A stretch of DNA of 58,390 nt from Paenibacillus sp. MAEPY2 (GCF_000499205.1 NZ_AWUK01000065.1:1-58390); one strand, 5' to 3'. Counted from the first letter of the stretch, positions 41,972 through 50,591 are shown. The notes: generated from the letters alone by a model not told the origin. Program-made: numbers and translations.

Positions 41972-42670
41972 TTAGGACCAAGTTGCCCCGTTCACGGTGA
42001 TGATACTGTATACAAGGCGTGGCCCACCAGAGGTGTAGTTTGTACCATCTGGCTTTTTGGCACGTATTTGTGCCGCCGTACTGCCATCTAGCATAATAGC
42101 ATCTGTACATCCGAGAGACTTCATGATGCCTCTTGCTTCTAATGGCGTACAATCGTTTGCTTTACTCATTACAGCCAGGACAATTTTATCACCTTTATAG
42201 CCGATCGCAGCACGTTTGTTGTCTCCGAAATCAACATTGCCTTTTTCATCTTTCAGCAGGTTGTTGAATGCCGTTTCGCTAGTAACAGTTTCTTGAAGTT
42301 TGAGGCTAATGCCTCCAATAGCCCATTCAATCCAACTAGTAGGGGCAGACAGATCAGCTAATTTGTTAATGACGAACACATTCGCTACTTGGGGAATGCC
42401 AGCATTTGGCCTCATACAAACCATTGTGCCACGTTTATAGGAAGCATTTGTAGAAGCATAATTCCTGACCGGGTTACCTGCTTTAGTAACTGCAATACCA
42501 TGGACGAAACCAGTGCTGTCATCAAAGAAGGTTCCGTTTATGCCATATTTGGTGGATGCTGTAAGGTTTTTACCGCCTAAATCCTCAATTTGGATCGTAG
42601 AAATGTCCGCTTCGATGTAGTCCACCGTAATTCCATTCCATGTTGTTTGTTTATATTTTGCTACTGCCAT
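41972..42670 (-). CDS. Phosphodiester glycosidase (NAGPA-domain) protein
   Basis: A 232-residue protein matching the phosphodiester glycosidase/NAGPA domain: RAAIGYKGDKIVLAVMSK, then TPLEARGIMKSLGCTDAIML followed by DGSTAAQIR. INGTFFDDSTG near the N-terminus is also conserved. In other bacteria such domains cleave phosphodiester-linked sugars in cell-wall or capsule polymers. There is no signal peptide; a lipoprotein gene lies downstream. ATG 42670 is preferred because GGGAAAAGG lies 9 bases upstream; two earlier ATGs abut that site. Confidence 0.85.
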   Translation of the reverse strand: MAVAKYKQTTWNGITVDYIEADISTIQIEDLGGKNLTASTKYGINGTFFDDSTGFVHGIAVTKAGNPVRNYASTNASYKRGTMVCMRPNAGIPQVANVFVINKLADLSAPTSWIEWAIGGISLKLQETVTSETAFNNLLKDEKGNVDFGDNKRAAIGYKGDKIVLAVMSKANDCTPLEARGIMKSLGCTDAIMLDGSTAAQIRAKKPDGTNYTSGGPRLVYSIITVNGATWS

Positions 42671-42908
42671 TTTCATCATCCTTTTCCCTATATTTTAGTG
42701 AGCTGAAATCGCGGGAATCAACTGGAGGATTGTCATTCCCCGACAATCTCTGTTGCCGATTTCCTTCTCACTTAGATAGGTAAAATGGAAAGACATCATA
42801 CAACCGTTAAAACAATAAATCGAGCTGAATAAAATCACTTCCGAAACTGTACTCAGTTATCACATGTGACATTGGCTTTACTTTTCCAACAGTCTGAAAT
42901 AATTATTT

Positions 42909-43121
42909 ATGAAAGAACAGAAGGAGGGTAAATGGCTGATAAGGGTAGTTGAACATTCACAAGAAGAAATACCTATTATGTTATCAGAAGTAAAAAGACA
43001 AATGGATGAGTACATTCAAGGTGTTGAGGTCATTATCCCTACGGAAGAGTTGGAACTTAAAGTACAAACGAATAGCCAGGAATGTAGAGGGACAAGAACT
43101 TGTAATCGATTGCCGATTTGA
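42909..43121 (+). CDS. Doubtful small gene
   Basis: A 70-residue frame (MKEQKEGKWLIRVVEHSQEE...) with plausible codon use in its middle, but the ATG lacks an obvious site and the end (TRTCNRLPI) looks like read-through into non-coding DNA. It may be a relic of a longer gene. The stretch from 42680 to 43884 holds this frame, hairpins and the repeats at 43307-43380 and is otherwise empty. Confidence 0.3.
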   Translation: MKEQKEGKWLIRVVEHSQEEIPIMLSEVKRQMDEYIQGVEVIIPTEELELKVQTNSQECRGTRTCNRLPI

Positions 43122-43165
43122 TTGGAGAGTAGTAGTTGAAGATACTATAGTTCAATAAAACGCAT

Positions 43166-43199
43166 GGAGGCAGCCGATCAACACGATCGGCTGCCTTCA
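43166..43199. other. Hairpin GGCAGCCGATC / GATCGGCTGCC
   Basis: Perfect 11-bp stem with a short loop and a poor T tract. A related shorter hairpin (GCAGCCGATC...GATTGGCTGC) lies at about 43684-43710. They may be terminators or ends of a lost element. Confidence 0.55.
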
Positions 43200-43306
43200 A
43201 CTAACGAGCATTATATTTTATGTCTTCCTGTGAAAACTCATTGTAGAATGACATAAAATTACCAACCAAGAAATCCCTTATAAAATACGGAGGTTTTTAA
43301 TTTTTA

Positions 43307-43380
43307 GTAGGGAACTTTGTGTCAATTTTTAGTGACATAAAGTTCCCTACCGGGCTAGAATTTGACATAAAGTTCCCTAC
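43307..43380. repeat. Three copies of an 18-bp repeat (TGACATAAAGTTCCCTAC)
   Basis: One inverted copy (GTAGGGAACTTTGTGTCA, 43307-43324) and two direct copies (about 43333-43350 and 43363-43380) of the same 18-bp unit. The first and second form an inverted repeat; the second and third are 30 bp apart. The pattern resembles transposase- or initiator-binding sites. Confidence 0.7.
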
Positions 43381-43613
43381 TGCCTTGGAGAAGAAAAGTT
43401 AAATCCTTTTTTATTGTTTATCTGATACGAAGACTAATCTAAATTTGGTAAAGTTTCTTGTTCCAGATGCACACCGGGGAGAAAATTAGTGTGAAATGTG
43501 TACAAGTTTTATAATTCTCTCTTGACCACGTTTGTATTTCCAATCCCCCAAAAATTAACACAATGTTATGGGAGAATGGCTCTGTACTCTATCGCAATGC
43601 AAGAACAGACACT

Positions 43614-43638
43614 TCAACTTAGGAAGCGTCTGTTTTTG
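43614..43638 (+). terminator. Intrinsic terminator
   Basis: ACAGACACTTC / GGAAGCGTCTGT stem followed by TTTTGC. Confidence 0.65.
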
Positions 43639-43826
43639 CTTGCTATCAAAACAAATTACGATAGCATAACAATACCAAGATATGCAGCCGATCCATTGTG
43701 ATTGGCTGCTTTTGTCTAACTAAGACAAATCAGATTCATAATGCGCATCGGAATTGGGAGAACACCTTCATTTATCTCAATTAGAATTCCCGGTTTATAT
43801 AATTTACTGAAAATAGTATTTAAATC

Positions 43827-43855
43827 TTGACATGTAATGCATTACATAAAATATT
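43827..43855 (+). promoter_or_regulatory. LacI-type operator and promoter of the PTS gene
   Basis: TTGACA (43827-43832) overlaps the perfect palindrome ATGTAATGCATTACAT (43832-43847), and AATATT lies about 17 bases after the -35 box. The same 16-bp palindrome with the same TTGACA position occurs upstream of the glycosidase gene at 50680. Confidence 0.8.
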
Positions 43856-43884
43856 CTTTACGCTAAAGAAGGGAGCTGCATATC

Positions 43885-44653
43885 ATGAGTAAAGATGAGA
43901 AAGAAATTTCAAGAGTCTTAGTCCAATATTTTGGAGGACTAGAAAATTTGAAATCGCTCTCGTGTTGTACAACTAGACTAAAGGTTCAACCTCAAGATGT
44001 TTGGATGGTGCAAAAACATGAAATTGAAAAGTTGCCTGAAGTGCTTGGGTGCTGGGAAAAGAATGATGAAATTCAGGTTTTCATGGGTGTTTATGTTTGC
44101 CAGATACATGAATGTATCGTGAAGTTAATAGAACAGAAATCAGATCATTCAGGCATGAACAATGAGAAAAGTAAATCTTCAATGACACCGCTGTTAAGAA
44201 ATGAACATATTGGCTCTCCTTTAAAAGGAAGCATTGTACAACTTGAAAATTGCTCTAAATCGATGATTGAAACAAAAAAGACCGATTCTCAAGTCACGAT
44301 TGTTTCCTCAGAAGTCACTCTAGTATCACCGGTAACTGGCGTAATAACAATGATTTATTACTCCGAATATGCAATTGAACTCCGTACAGAATCAGGTATT
44401 AAAGTATGTCTCCATATTTCTTCAGACCTTTACGAGGGCTTTGAATTATTCTCAAAACTCCAAATTCAAATAGGACACCGAGTAACACAAGGACAGATTT
44501 TGTTACATAGATGAAAAGCACACTCATCCCAAGTTAATTTCCGCCACGGTAACCGTCCATGATGTTAACCAACATTTAGATGTCATTCAAACGAACAAAC
44601 ATGATCTTGACGCTGGTGAAATTCTTTTCGTTATAATCGACAATTATATTTAA
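43885..44653 (+). pseudogene. PTS EIIB-EIIA fusion gene, frameshifted
   Basis: The first frame (to 44514, 209 residues) has a glucose-type EIIB domain (NLKSLSCCTTRLKVQ, with the phosphorylated Cys) and part of an EIIA domain (VTLVSPVTGVI, GIKVCLHISSDLYEGFELF, with the phosphorylated His). After ILLHR it stops, but a second frame continues HPKLISATVTVHDVNQHLDV and LDAGEILFVII to 44653, the normal EIIA end. A one-base change separates them. EIIC is absent, so it could not import sugar alone. AAGGGAGC precedes the ATG. Confidence 0.75.
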
Positions 44654-44724
44654 AAAAATTATCTATTGTGATGGCCCAGTGTCAGTGGATTACAAACATT
44701 AATTTCAATCGAAGAGAGAATACT

Positions 44725-44784
44725 CAATTGACATTGCCTAAAATCAATTATTCAATTGAATAAAATACCATGCTGATTTATAAT
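44725..44784 (+). promoter_or_regulatory. Promoter with TTCAATTGAA-type operator (alcohol dehydrogenase)
   Basis: TTGAAT (44756-44761), 17 bases, TATAAT (44779-44784). ATTCAATTGAAT overlaps the -35 box and TCAATTGA occurs again at about 44728. The motif is shared with the thioredoxin, ArsR and monooxygenase promoters. Confidence 0.8.
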
Positions 44785-44823
44785 AACATAAATTCATAAA
44801 ATAAATATAAAGGAGGGAACAAA

Positions 44824-45789
44824 ATGAATTATATGAAAGCAATTCAAGTTCATGCTAAAGGTGAAACAATGCAATTAGTGGAAATTCCCGTACCTATTCC
44901 AGATAAAGGACAAGTTCTTCTTAGAGTTGAAGCTTGTGGAATATGTAATGGAGATTCTGGCACGATTAAGGGTGGTGCCCCTGAATACCCAAGAATTCCA
45001 GGACATGAAGTAATCGGATTGGTAGAACAACTAGGTGAGGGATCAACCAAATGGAAAGTGGGTCAACGAGTTGGATTGGGTTATCATAGCGGACATAATC
45101 ATGTAACAGGGCTAACTATGGATGGGGGTTACGCTGAATATATGGTTGCTTATGAAAATGCACTAATTCTTATTCCTGAGGAAATTACTTCTGAAGAAGC
45201 AGCTCCTCTAATGTGTGCTGGCGAAACGACATTTAGTGCATTACGAAATAGTTCGGCACGTCCAGGTGATTTGGTCGCTATTTTAGGCATTGGCGGGTTA
45301 GGCCATTTGGCTGTTCAATATGCAAAGAAAGCTGGATATCAAACAGTGGCAATATCCCGAGGAGGGGATAAAGAAAGCCTAGCAAGAGAACTCGGGGCAC
45401 ATATTTACATTGATTCAGAAAAAGAAGATCCCGCCACGGCTCTGAAAGCACTCGGTGGAGCTAGAGTTATTCTTGCTACGGCTCCAAACGCTAGCATGAT
45501 ATCTTCTCTAGTTCATGGCCTAGATACTGGCGGCGAACTCATTATTGTAGCTGGATCTAGAGATCGTTTAGAGTTATCCGCTATGGACTTCTTACGGGGT
45601 ACTCATACCGTGAAGGGGGCATTTACTGGTCAAGCTAAGGAAATTGAAGCTGCAGTACGGTTTAGCATATTAACAGATGTTCGTCCAATGATTGAAGTTT
45701 TTCCTCTAGAACGGGCAAGCGAGGCATATGAAAAAATGATGTTAGCAAAAACAAGGTTTCGAGCAGTCTTGAGTATGGCTGAAAAATAA
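44824..45789 (+). CDS. Zinc alcohol dehydrogenase lacking the structural-zinc loop
   Basis: A 321-residue medium-chain dehydrogenase. The catalytic zinc residues (EACGICNGDSG and PGHEVIG) and the NAD(P) Rossmann motif (AILGIGGLGHLAVQYAKKAG) are present. Between VGLGYHSGHN and GLTMDGGYAEY the usual four-cysteine structural-zinc lobe is missing, about 16 residues, which explains the short length (family about 340). It probably reduces or oxidises an alcohol or aldehyde with NAD(P)H. AAGGAGGGAACAAA precedes the ATG. The operator suggests control by an ArsR-rhodanese protein. Confidence 0.88.
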   Translation: MNYMKAIQVHAKGETMQLVEIPVPIPDKGQVLLRVEACGICNGDSGTIKGGAPEYPRIPGHEVIGLVEQLGEGSTKWKVGQRVGLGYHSGHNHVTGLTMDGGYAEYMVAYENALILIPEEITSEEAAPLMCAGETTFSALRNSSARPGDLVAILGIGGLGHLAVQYAKKAGYQTVAISRGGDKESLARELGAHIYIDSEKEDPATALKALGGARVILATAPNASMISSLVHGLDTGGELIIVAGSRDRLELSAMDFLRGTHTVKGAFTGQAKEIEAAVRFSILTDVRPMIEVFPLERASEAYEKMMLAKTRFRAVLSMAEK

Positions 45790-45923
45790 AGAGAATATAT
45801 ATTCGTGTCATTTTGGCGATATATTTTCTCAATATGCTTAGTGGGCCTCAAGTCAAAATTAGCTTAGAGGTCTTTCGGTTGCAGTTTTTTTGAGTAGCTG
45901 GTCAATCAGGGAGGGAATAAACC

Positions 45924-46544
45924 ATCAGAAAATATATAAACATTGGTATTGTCTATGATTCAGCTCATGAACGCACAGGAGAACATGCAACCCAATTAGG
46001 ATATCTACTAGCCCAAAAAGGGCATAAGATCCATATGATAAGTTTGGGACATCCACTCCAATCATACCCAGCACCTCATAATTTGTTCTATCATGAGGCG
46101 AAAGTAAATAATTATTACGTATTTGGCTCTCCCCCATATGAGTTGGCTTTATCAGGGAAGATTATACAAGTGTCTAGAGATCTTCAACTTGACCTGATTC
46201 ATGTACATTTTGCGGCACCTCATGTGATTAGCGCTTATTTGGCCAAACAAATCATAGGAGTGAATTTTCACGTGGTGACTACTCTCAAAGCTGAAGACAT
46301 TGACATCCTCGCCACAAGTGGTATAAACAAGGATTTAATCCGTTTAGCTTTAACTGCTTCTGATGTATTAACCGCGGAGTCCAATCATTTAATAAGTGAA
46401 ACGACCCAATTACTCCAAATTCCTTGTGATAATATCCATTTAATTCCGGGCTTCGTGCATCTACCGGTTAGTTTTTTTAATGAGCGAATTTTGGAAAAAT
46501 ATGAGGATATTTATTACAGAATTTTAGATAGGACAGGTCCATGA
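45924..46544 (+). pseudogene. bshA: Truncated BshA-like glycosyltransferase
   Basis: About 206 codons matching the N-terminal half of BshA, the enzyme that makes GlcNAc-malate in bacillithiol synthesis: RKYINIGIVYDSAHERTGEH, QLGYLLAQKGHKIH, DLIHVHFAAPHVISAYLAKQ, KDLIRLALTASDVLTAESNH. The C-terminal GT4 half (about 170 residues) is missing. No ATG/GTG/TTG lies at the N-terminus: GGGAGGGAATAAACC is followed by ATC AGA AAA, so the start codon has mutated or ATC is used; an internal ATG (46035) would remove 37 residues. Probably non-functional. Confidence 0.75.
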
Positions 46545-46598
46545 CCTTTATTATGTATGACATACATGAGACTCCTAAAGAAGTATACATGAGTATAC

Positions 46599-46644
46599 TT
46601 GACAGTGCCATTAAGTCGATTTATAATTCAACTAATCAATTGAA
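46599..46644 (+). promoter_or_regulatory. Promoter and ArsR-type operator of thioredoxin
   Basis: TTGACA (46599-46604), 17 bases, TATAAT (46622-46627), immediately followed by ATTCAACTAATCAATTGAAC (46626-46644 region). The architecture is the same as at 52998-53044. Confidence 0.82.
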
Positions 46645-46689
46645 CATTAAAAAATCGATTGAATATAACAACTAGGAGGTTTATCCTTT

Positions 46690-47007
46690 ATGAGCGCAAC
46701 TGCTTTAACCAATGAGACGTTTAACAATCAAATTCAGTCTGGAATTACCTTGGTAGATTTTTGGGCACCTTGGTGTGGTCCTTGTCAAGTTCAACTGCCA
46801 ATCGTGCACGAATTGGCCGATACGATGAAAGGAAAAGCGACCATCGCAACAGTAAATGTAGACGAACAACAGGAATTGGCCGCACGTTTTGGAATTCGAA
46901 GCATCCCAGCACTACTTTTGTTCAAAGATGGTAAGCAAATCGATGCGATGGTAGGTATTAATCCACGTGATGTTCTTGAAGCGAAAATCCTTAAACTTAC
47001 AAACTAA
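46690..47007 (+). CDS. trxA: Thioredoxin
   Basis: A 105-residue thioredoxin with the active site FWAPWCGPCQ (CGPC), cis-proline region RSIPALLLF and the usual fold and length. It reduces protein disulfides in the cytoplasm. CTAGGAGGTTTATCCTTT precedes the ATG. The start lies about 45 bases after the TTCAA..TTGAA operator, so it is likely controlled by the ArsR-rhodanese regulator encoded downstream. A short hairpin (about 47050-47075) may terminate it. Confidence 0.95.
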   Translation: MSATALTNETFNNQIQSGITLVDFWAPWCGPCQVQLPIVHELADTMKGKATIATVNVDEQQELAARFGIRSIPALLLFKDGKQIDAMVGINPRDVLEAKILKLTN

Positions 47008-47083
47008 ATAATCAATAACTTATTTATCCATAAAACTTAAAAACATAAACTCCAATCGAATGATTGGGGTTCTTCGCCCTTTA

Positions 47084-47123
47084 ATTCAATTAATCAATGG
47101 AATTATTGATTTTGTGATATAAT
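47084..47123 (+). promoter_or_regulatory. Promoter/operator of the ArsR-rhodanese gene
   Basis: ATTCAATTAATCAATGGAAT (47084-47103) lies just upstream of TATAAT (47118-47123); the -35 match is poor. It is probably an autoregulatory site. Confidence 0.65.
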
Positions 47124-47203
47124 GCAGATATTGAACATTATAGATTAGATCTTCATTGTCTAATTGATCTTATTAATGAGTACATTGAAGGGAGCATATA
47201 GCA

Positions 47204-47899
47204 TTGGAAGTTGAGAATTTACAAACTCATTTTAAAGAACGCTTGTATCACCAATTTTCGAGGATCGGTAAATGTTTATCGAGTGATAAGCGCCTTGAAA
47301 TCATGGATGTACTATCGAATGGGCCCAAATCCGTAGAAGGATTAGCGAATCAAACCGGGATGAGTATAGCAAACGTATCAAGACATTTACAAATTTTGTT
47401 GGAAACAAGGCTGGTTAAATGTCACAGGAAGGGTAACTACGTAATTTATAGCCTTTGTGATCCTACTGTTTCTCAATTCTTATCTTCATTATGGGAATTA
47501 AGTGAAGACAGGCTTTCTGACGTGAAACAGATGAAAGAAGAATTGAAAAAGCAATTTCCTGATGTGAGAAGTATTACCAAAAAGGAATTGTTACTCAAAA
47601 TGAAGGAAGAAAACATCATTCTTATAGATGTCCGGCCGGCGGATGAATACCAATCGTCACATATTCCAAATGCAGTCTCCGTACCTTTTGAACAACTGGG
47701 GCATTATCTAAAAACATTAAACAAGTCCGAAGTGAAAATTGTAGCATACTGCAGAGGGAAATACTGCTCTATTACGTCCAAGGCTGTTGATTATATTCAA
47801 AAGCAAGGTTTTACCGCTTACCGGATCGAAGAAGGAATCCGCGATTGGAACCATTGTGATGAAGACATACATCTTGACATTAAACCAGATTCAATCTAG
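47204..47899 (+). CDS. ArsR-type regulator fused to rhodanese domain
   Basis: A 231-residue protein. The N-terminal ArsR winged helix (LSSDKRLEIMDVLSNGPKSV, GMSIANVSRHLQILLETRLV) is followed by a rhodanese domain (IILIDVRPADEYQSSHIPNA, active loop VAYCRGKYCSITS with catalytic Cys). Such fusions are thought to sense persulfide or electrophile through the rhodanese Cys. TTG 47204 follows GAAGGGAGC. A paralogue lies at 52179-52850. It probably represses genes with the TTCAAT..ATTGAA operator. Confidence 0.9.
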   Translation: MEVENLQTHFKERLYHQFSRIGKCLSSDKRLEIMDVLSNGPKSVEGLANQTGMSIANVSRHLQILLETRLVKCHRKGNYVIYSLCDPTVSQFLSSLWELSEDRLSDVKQMKEELKKQFPDVRSITKKELLLKMKEENIILIDVRPADEYQSSHIPNAVSVPFEQLGHYLKTLNKSEVKIVAYCRGKYCSITSKAVDYIQKQGFTAYRIEEGIRDWNHCDEDIHLDIKPDSI

Positions 47900-47905
47900 A
47901 ATTCA

Positions 47906-47923
47906 ATCATTCAATTGAATGAT
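47906..47923. promoter_or_regulatory. Perfect palindromic operator ATCATTCAATTGAATGAT
   Basis: An 18-bp perfect palindrome just after the ArsR-rhodanese stop and before the small-protein/rhodanese/amine oxidase run. It belongs to the same motif family as the other ArsR-type sites. Confidence 0.75.
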
Positions 47924-47948
47924 ATCAAAAGGTGAGTGGTGATCAACG

Positions 47949-48023
47949 ATGTGTCCATATTTGATGTACGGATCAAATGTTAAAGGTGCCAAGTATACGT
48001 TATTAAGGAAAGTTACATGCTGA
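47949..48023 (+). CDS. Possible 24-residue peptide (MCPYLMYGSNVKGAKYTLLR...)
   Basis: ATG 47949 is preceded by AAAGGTGAG at about 13 bases. The product contains an N-terminal MCP and ends KVTC, and its stop overlaps the start of the next gene by 7 bases, the arrangement of a translationally coupled leader. It could be a coding leader or a real small protein of the sulfur operon. Confidence 0.4.
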   Translation: MCPYLMYGSNVKGAKYTLLRKVTC

Positions 48024-48406
48024 CTATAGGGGTACTGCTCTTCATCATCTTAATCGGGCTTCTTCAGCATTTGCGCTTGCATTTCCGTTACATGCGTAAG
48101 GTAAAACTCTTGTCCGCAAAGCAGCGCCAATTTCATGTATTTCCTCATGCCAAATTACTTGATATCAGAGACGCTTCCGATTTTATGAAGTCATCTGTGC
48201 CTACATCCATTAACATTCCTGTAGGTCGATTAGCCTTCGTTTGGGAGAAGGAGCTCACCACAGAAGATTACGTTGTGATTTTGAGCGATACGTCTTTCAA
48301 GGGCCGTAAAGCAGCACGAATATTATTTAAAAAAGGGTTTCGGCATCTTTACCTCATGGTTGATACGGTATCTGCACAGTGTGAATGGTTTCGTATTCAA
48401 GTGTAG
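48017..48406 (+). CDS. Membrane-anchored rhodanese-like protein without catalytic Cys
   Basis: A 129-residue protein with one N-terminal transmembrane helix (LTIGVLLFIILIGLLQHL) followed by a rhodanese fold (AKLLDIRDASDFMKSSVPTS, INIPVGRL). At the active-loop position it reads VVILSDTSFKGRK, with Asp/Ser in place of the catalytic Cys, so sulfur transfer is unlikely. AAGGAAAGTTAC precedes the ATG. It sits between the peptide above and the amine oxidase, probably in one transcript. Confidence 0.78.
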   Translation: MLTIGVLLFIILIGLLQHLRLHFRYMRKVKLLSAKQRQFHVFPHAKLLDIRDASDFMKSSVPTSINIPVGRLAFVWEKELTTEDYVVILSDTSFKGRKAARILFKKGFRHLYLMVDTVSAQCEWFRIQV

Positions 48407-48458
48407 TATCACAAAATCAAAAATAATAGGTTTGTCTTGTATATTAAGGAGAGCAGAA

Positions 48459-49556
48459 ATGAATAATCCAGTAATCATTGTAGGCGCAGGTTTAGCTGGG
48501 CTTCGTGCAGCGACGTTGCTTCAAGCAGAAGGTATCGATTATCGAATTTTAGAAGCAAGGAACAGAGTGGGGGGACGAATATTAACAAATGTAAGCTCGT
48601 ATGTGCCCGAATCAGGAAAATTTGACCTAGGGCCTACTTGGTTTTGGCCACGTTACGAAAAATCCATTTCTAAACTTGTCCAGGAATTACAGCTGGAAAC
48701 GTTCGCACAATATACTCAAGGTGCTATGCTGTTTGAGCGTTATGAAGGGAGATCACCTGAACGACATGTGTTACCCGAAAACGCGATAGAAAGATCCCTA
48801 CGTTTTACCGACGGAGCGCAAGCTTTAATTAACGCTTTAGTTGATCAGTTACCATTGGATAAAATTGAACTAGGAGTTCATGTAAAAGCTATGGATCTAA
48901 GCCGAGAGTCAATCTCGATAAGAGCCGAAGATGTAGAAGGGAATACAAAGGAATACACAGCAAACCATGTGATCTTTGCTTTACCGCCAAGACTCATTGC
49001 AAAACATATTCATTTTTCTCCTGTGTTGTCTGAGCAGACATTAAGGGATTTAATGAACAAACCTACTTGGATGGCATCACAAGCCAAAGCCGTAGCTGTG
49101 TATGATCGACCATTTTGGCGAGAAACTGGACACTCGGGCATGGCTTCGAGTTGGATCGGCCCATTACAAGAAATTCATGATGCATCTCCTGAAACAGGTA
49201 CAGGTGCTTTATTCGGTTTTTTTGGAATGCCTGCTAAAACTCGTCAAGAATTAGGTGAAACGCAAATTTCCAAGTTAGTCATCGATCAATTGGTTAGACT
49301 TTTTGGGCCTGAGGCAAGAGAAGTACAAACCATCCTACTGCAGGATTGGTCAACTGAGCCAGATACAACGGTTCAAGATGATCTTACCCCTCTACAAAGT
49401 TATCCGGATTATGGGGAAATATCAATAGACGGCAATTGGAAACACAAGATCATTTTTGCTGGAACTGAGACAAGTTTGAACTACGGCGGACATTTGGAAG
49501 GAGCACTACTTTCAGCGGAAAGAGCGGTTAACATGATTATTAAATTCGTTAAATAG
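48459..49556 (+). CDS. Flavin-containing monoamine oxidase-type protein
   Basis: A 365-residue FAD enzyme. The dinucleotide motif VIIVGAGLAGLRAATLL is at the N-terminus, followed by ILEARNRVGGRILT, the amine-oxidase GG signature, and a C-terminal FAD-binding end (IIFAGTETSLNYGGHLEGAL). It probably oxidises an amine or related substrate. ATG 48459 follows AAGGAGAGCAGAA; an upstream in-frame start lies inside the previous gene. A bidirectional terminator follows. Confidence 0.88.
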   Translation: MNNPVIIVGAGLAGLRAATLLQAEGIDYRILEARNRVGGRILTNVSSYVPESGKFDLGPTWFWPRYEKSISKLVQELQLETFAQYTQGAMLFERYEGRSPERHVLPENAIERSLRFTDGAQALINALVDQLPLDKIELGVHVKAMDLSRESISIRAEDVEGNTKEYTANHVIFALPPRLIAKHIHFSPVLSEQTLRDLMNKPTWMASQAKAVAVYDRPFWRETGHSGMASSWIGPLQEIHDASPETGTGALFGFFGMPAKTRQELGETQISKLVIDQLVRLFGPEAREVQTILLQDWSTEPDTTVQDDLTPLQSYPDYGEISIDGNWKHKIIFAGTETSLNYGGHLEGALLSAERAVNMIIKFVK

Positions 49557-49578
49557 ACGATGTTGAAGCTTCATGGAA

Positions 49579-49625
49579 CAGAAACCACTTAATCATTAAG
49601 GATGACTAAATGGTTTCTGTTTTTA
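49579..49625. terminator. Terminator between convergent genes
   Basis: CAGAAACCA pairs with TGGTTTCTG over a 20-base loop, followed by TTTTT. It ends the amine oxidase transcript and overlaps the LacI stop. Confidence 0.75.
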
Positions 49626-50591
49626 TGTTGAAGCTCGTTCGATTATGCGGTAGCTGAGAGAATGGAGATCATTTTTCGCCTGTGTAAGCTGGTTATGCAA
49701 AATAACAAAAGCATTCTCAGCTTGCTGATCGATAGGATAATGAATCGTTGTTATATCGAGTAAATGGGACAACATGGAATTGTCAAACCCCATAACACCA
49801 AGGTCTCCTGGTATCGAGAATCCGGATCGACGTAGCACCGTTATTAGCCCCGCAGCCACATCATCATTGGAACAAAAAATAGCATCAGGACGATCTCGCT
49901 GCTTTATCCACCATTCCGCAATTTCTTCGCCATCATGAACAGACATCTTGTCTTCAAAACAAGGAAAAGAAGATTCAGCGAGATGATATCTCTCCAGAAA
50001 TTCAGTATGAGCACGGTGTCGTTCTTTGGTATTTAATCCTTTTGACATGGGATATACGCACAGAATCTTACGGTAACCTTTACGATACAGATATTCAAGC
50101 CCATCGCAATAAACCTGGTATTGATCCATAAACACCGAAGGGACTTTCTCATGATCGAGTCTCTGCCAGGTGACAATCGGGCCGTATTGAACGTAGGATT
50201 CAATAACACTCCACTCATTTGATCGAATTAAGCAAACAAGACCATCCAGTTGCTTTCGTCTTAACATTTCAAGGGCAATTCGTTCTTTCTCAGGATCGCC
50301 ATTCGTAATGAAAAGACTTATATTAAAGCCATTCTTCTCGGCAATTAACGTAAACGCACGAACAAAGTTAACAATAATCGGGCTGAAACCAACAGCTATA
50401 ATTCCAATAAGATGCGTTTCACCTTTTTTTAGAGAAATTGCATTCGCATTCGGCACATAGTCCAGTTGTTTCATAATTTCTAGAATTTTACTTCTGGTGG
50501 TATCGTTTACATACTTTTTGTTATTGATTACACGCGAAACCGTTGCAGTAGACACACCCGCTAAACGGGCGATTTCTTGAATATTAGCCAC
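49623..50591 (-). CDS. LacI-family transcriptional regulator
   Basis: A 322-residue repressor with an N-terminal LacI HTH (ANIQEIARLAGVSTATVSRV then INNKKYVNDTTRSKI), a hinge, and a periplasmic-binding-like ligand domain (GIIAVGFSPIIVNFV, PDAIFCSNDDVAAGL, GDLGVMGFDNS). The start is GTG 50591 with GAGGTGG upstream. It sits between two genes with identical ATGTAATGCATTACAT operators (PTS gene at 43885 and the glycosidase at 50755), so it is the likely regulator. The ligand would be a phospho-beta-glucoside-type sugar. Confidence 0.92.
   Translation of the reverse strand: MANIQEIARLAGVSTATVSRVINNKKYVNDTTRSKILEIMKQLDYVPNANAISLKKGETHLIGIIAVGFSPIIVNFVRAFTLIAEKNGFNISLFITNGDPEKERIALEMLRRKQLDGLVCLIRSNEWSVIESYVQYGPIVTWQRLDHEKVPSVFMDQYQVYCDGLEYLYRKGYRKILCVYPMSKGLNTKERHRAHTEFLERYHLAESSFPCFEDKMSVHDGEEIAEWWIKQRDRPDAIFCSNDDVAAGLITVLRRSGFSIPGDLGVMGFDNSMLSHLLDITTIHYPIDQQAENAFVILHNQLTQAKNDLHSLSYRIIERAST

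Noticed and set aside
43498..43701. 67-codon frame in the relic-rich gap
   Set aside because: It crosses a terminator hairpin, has no start signal and no protein-like pattern.
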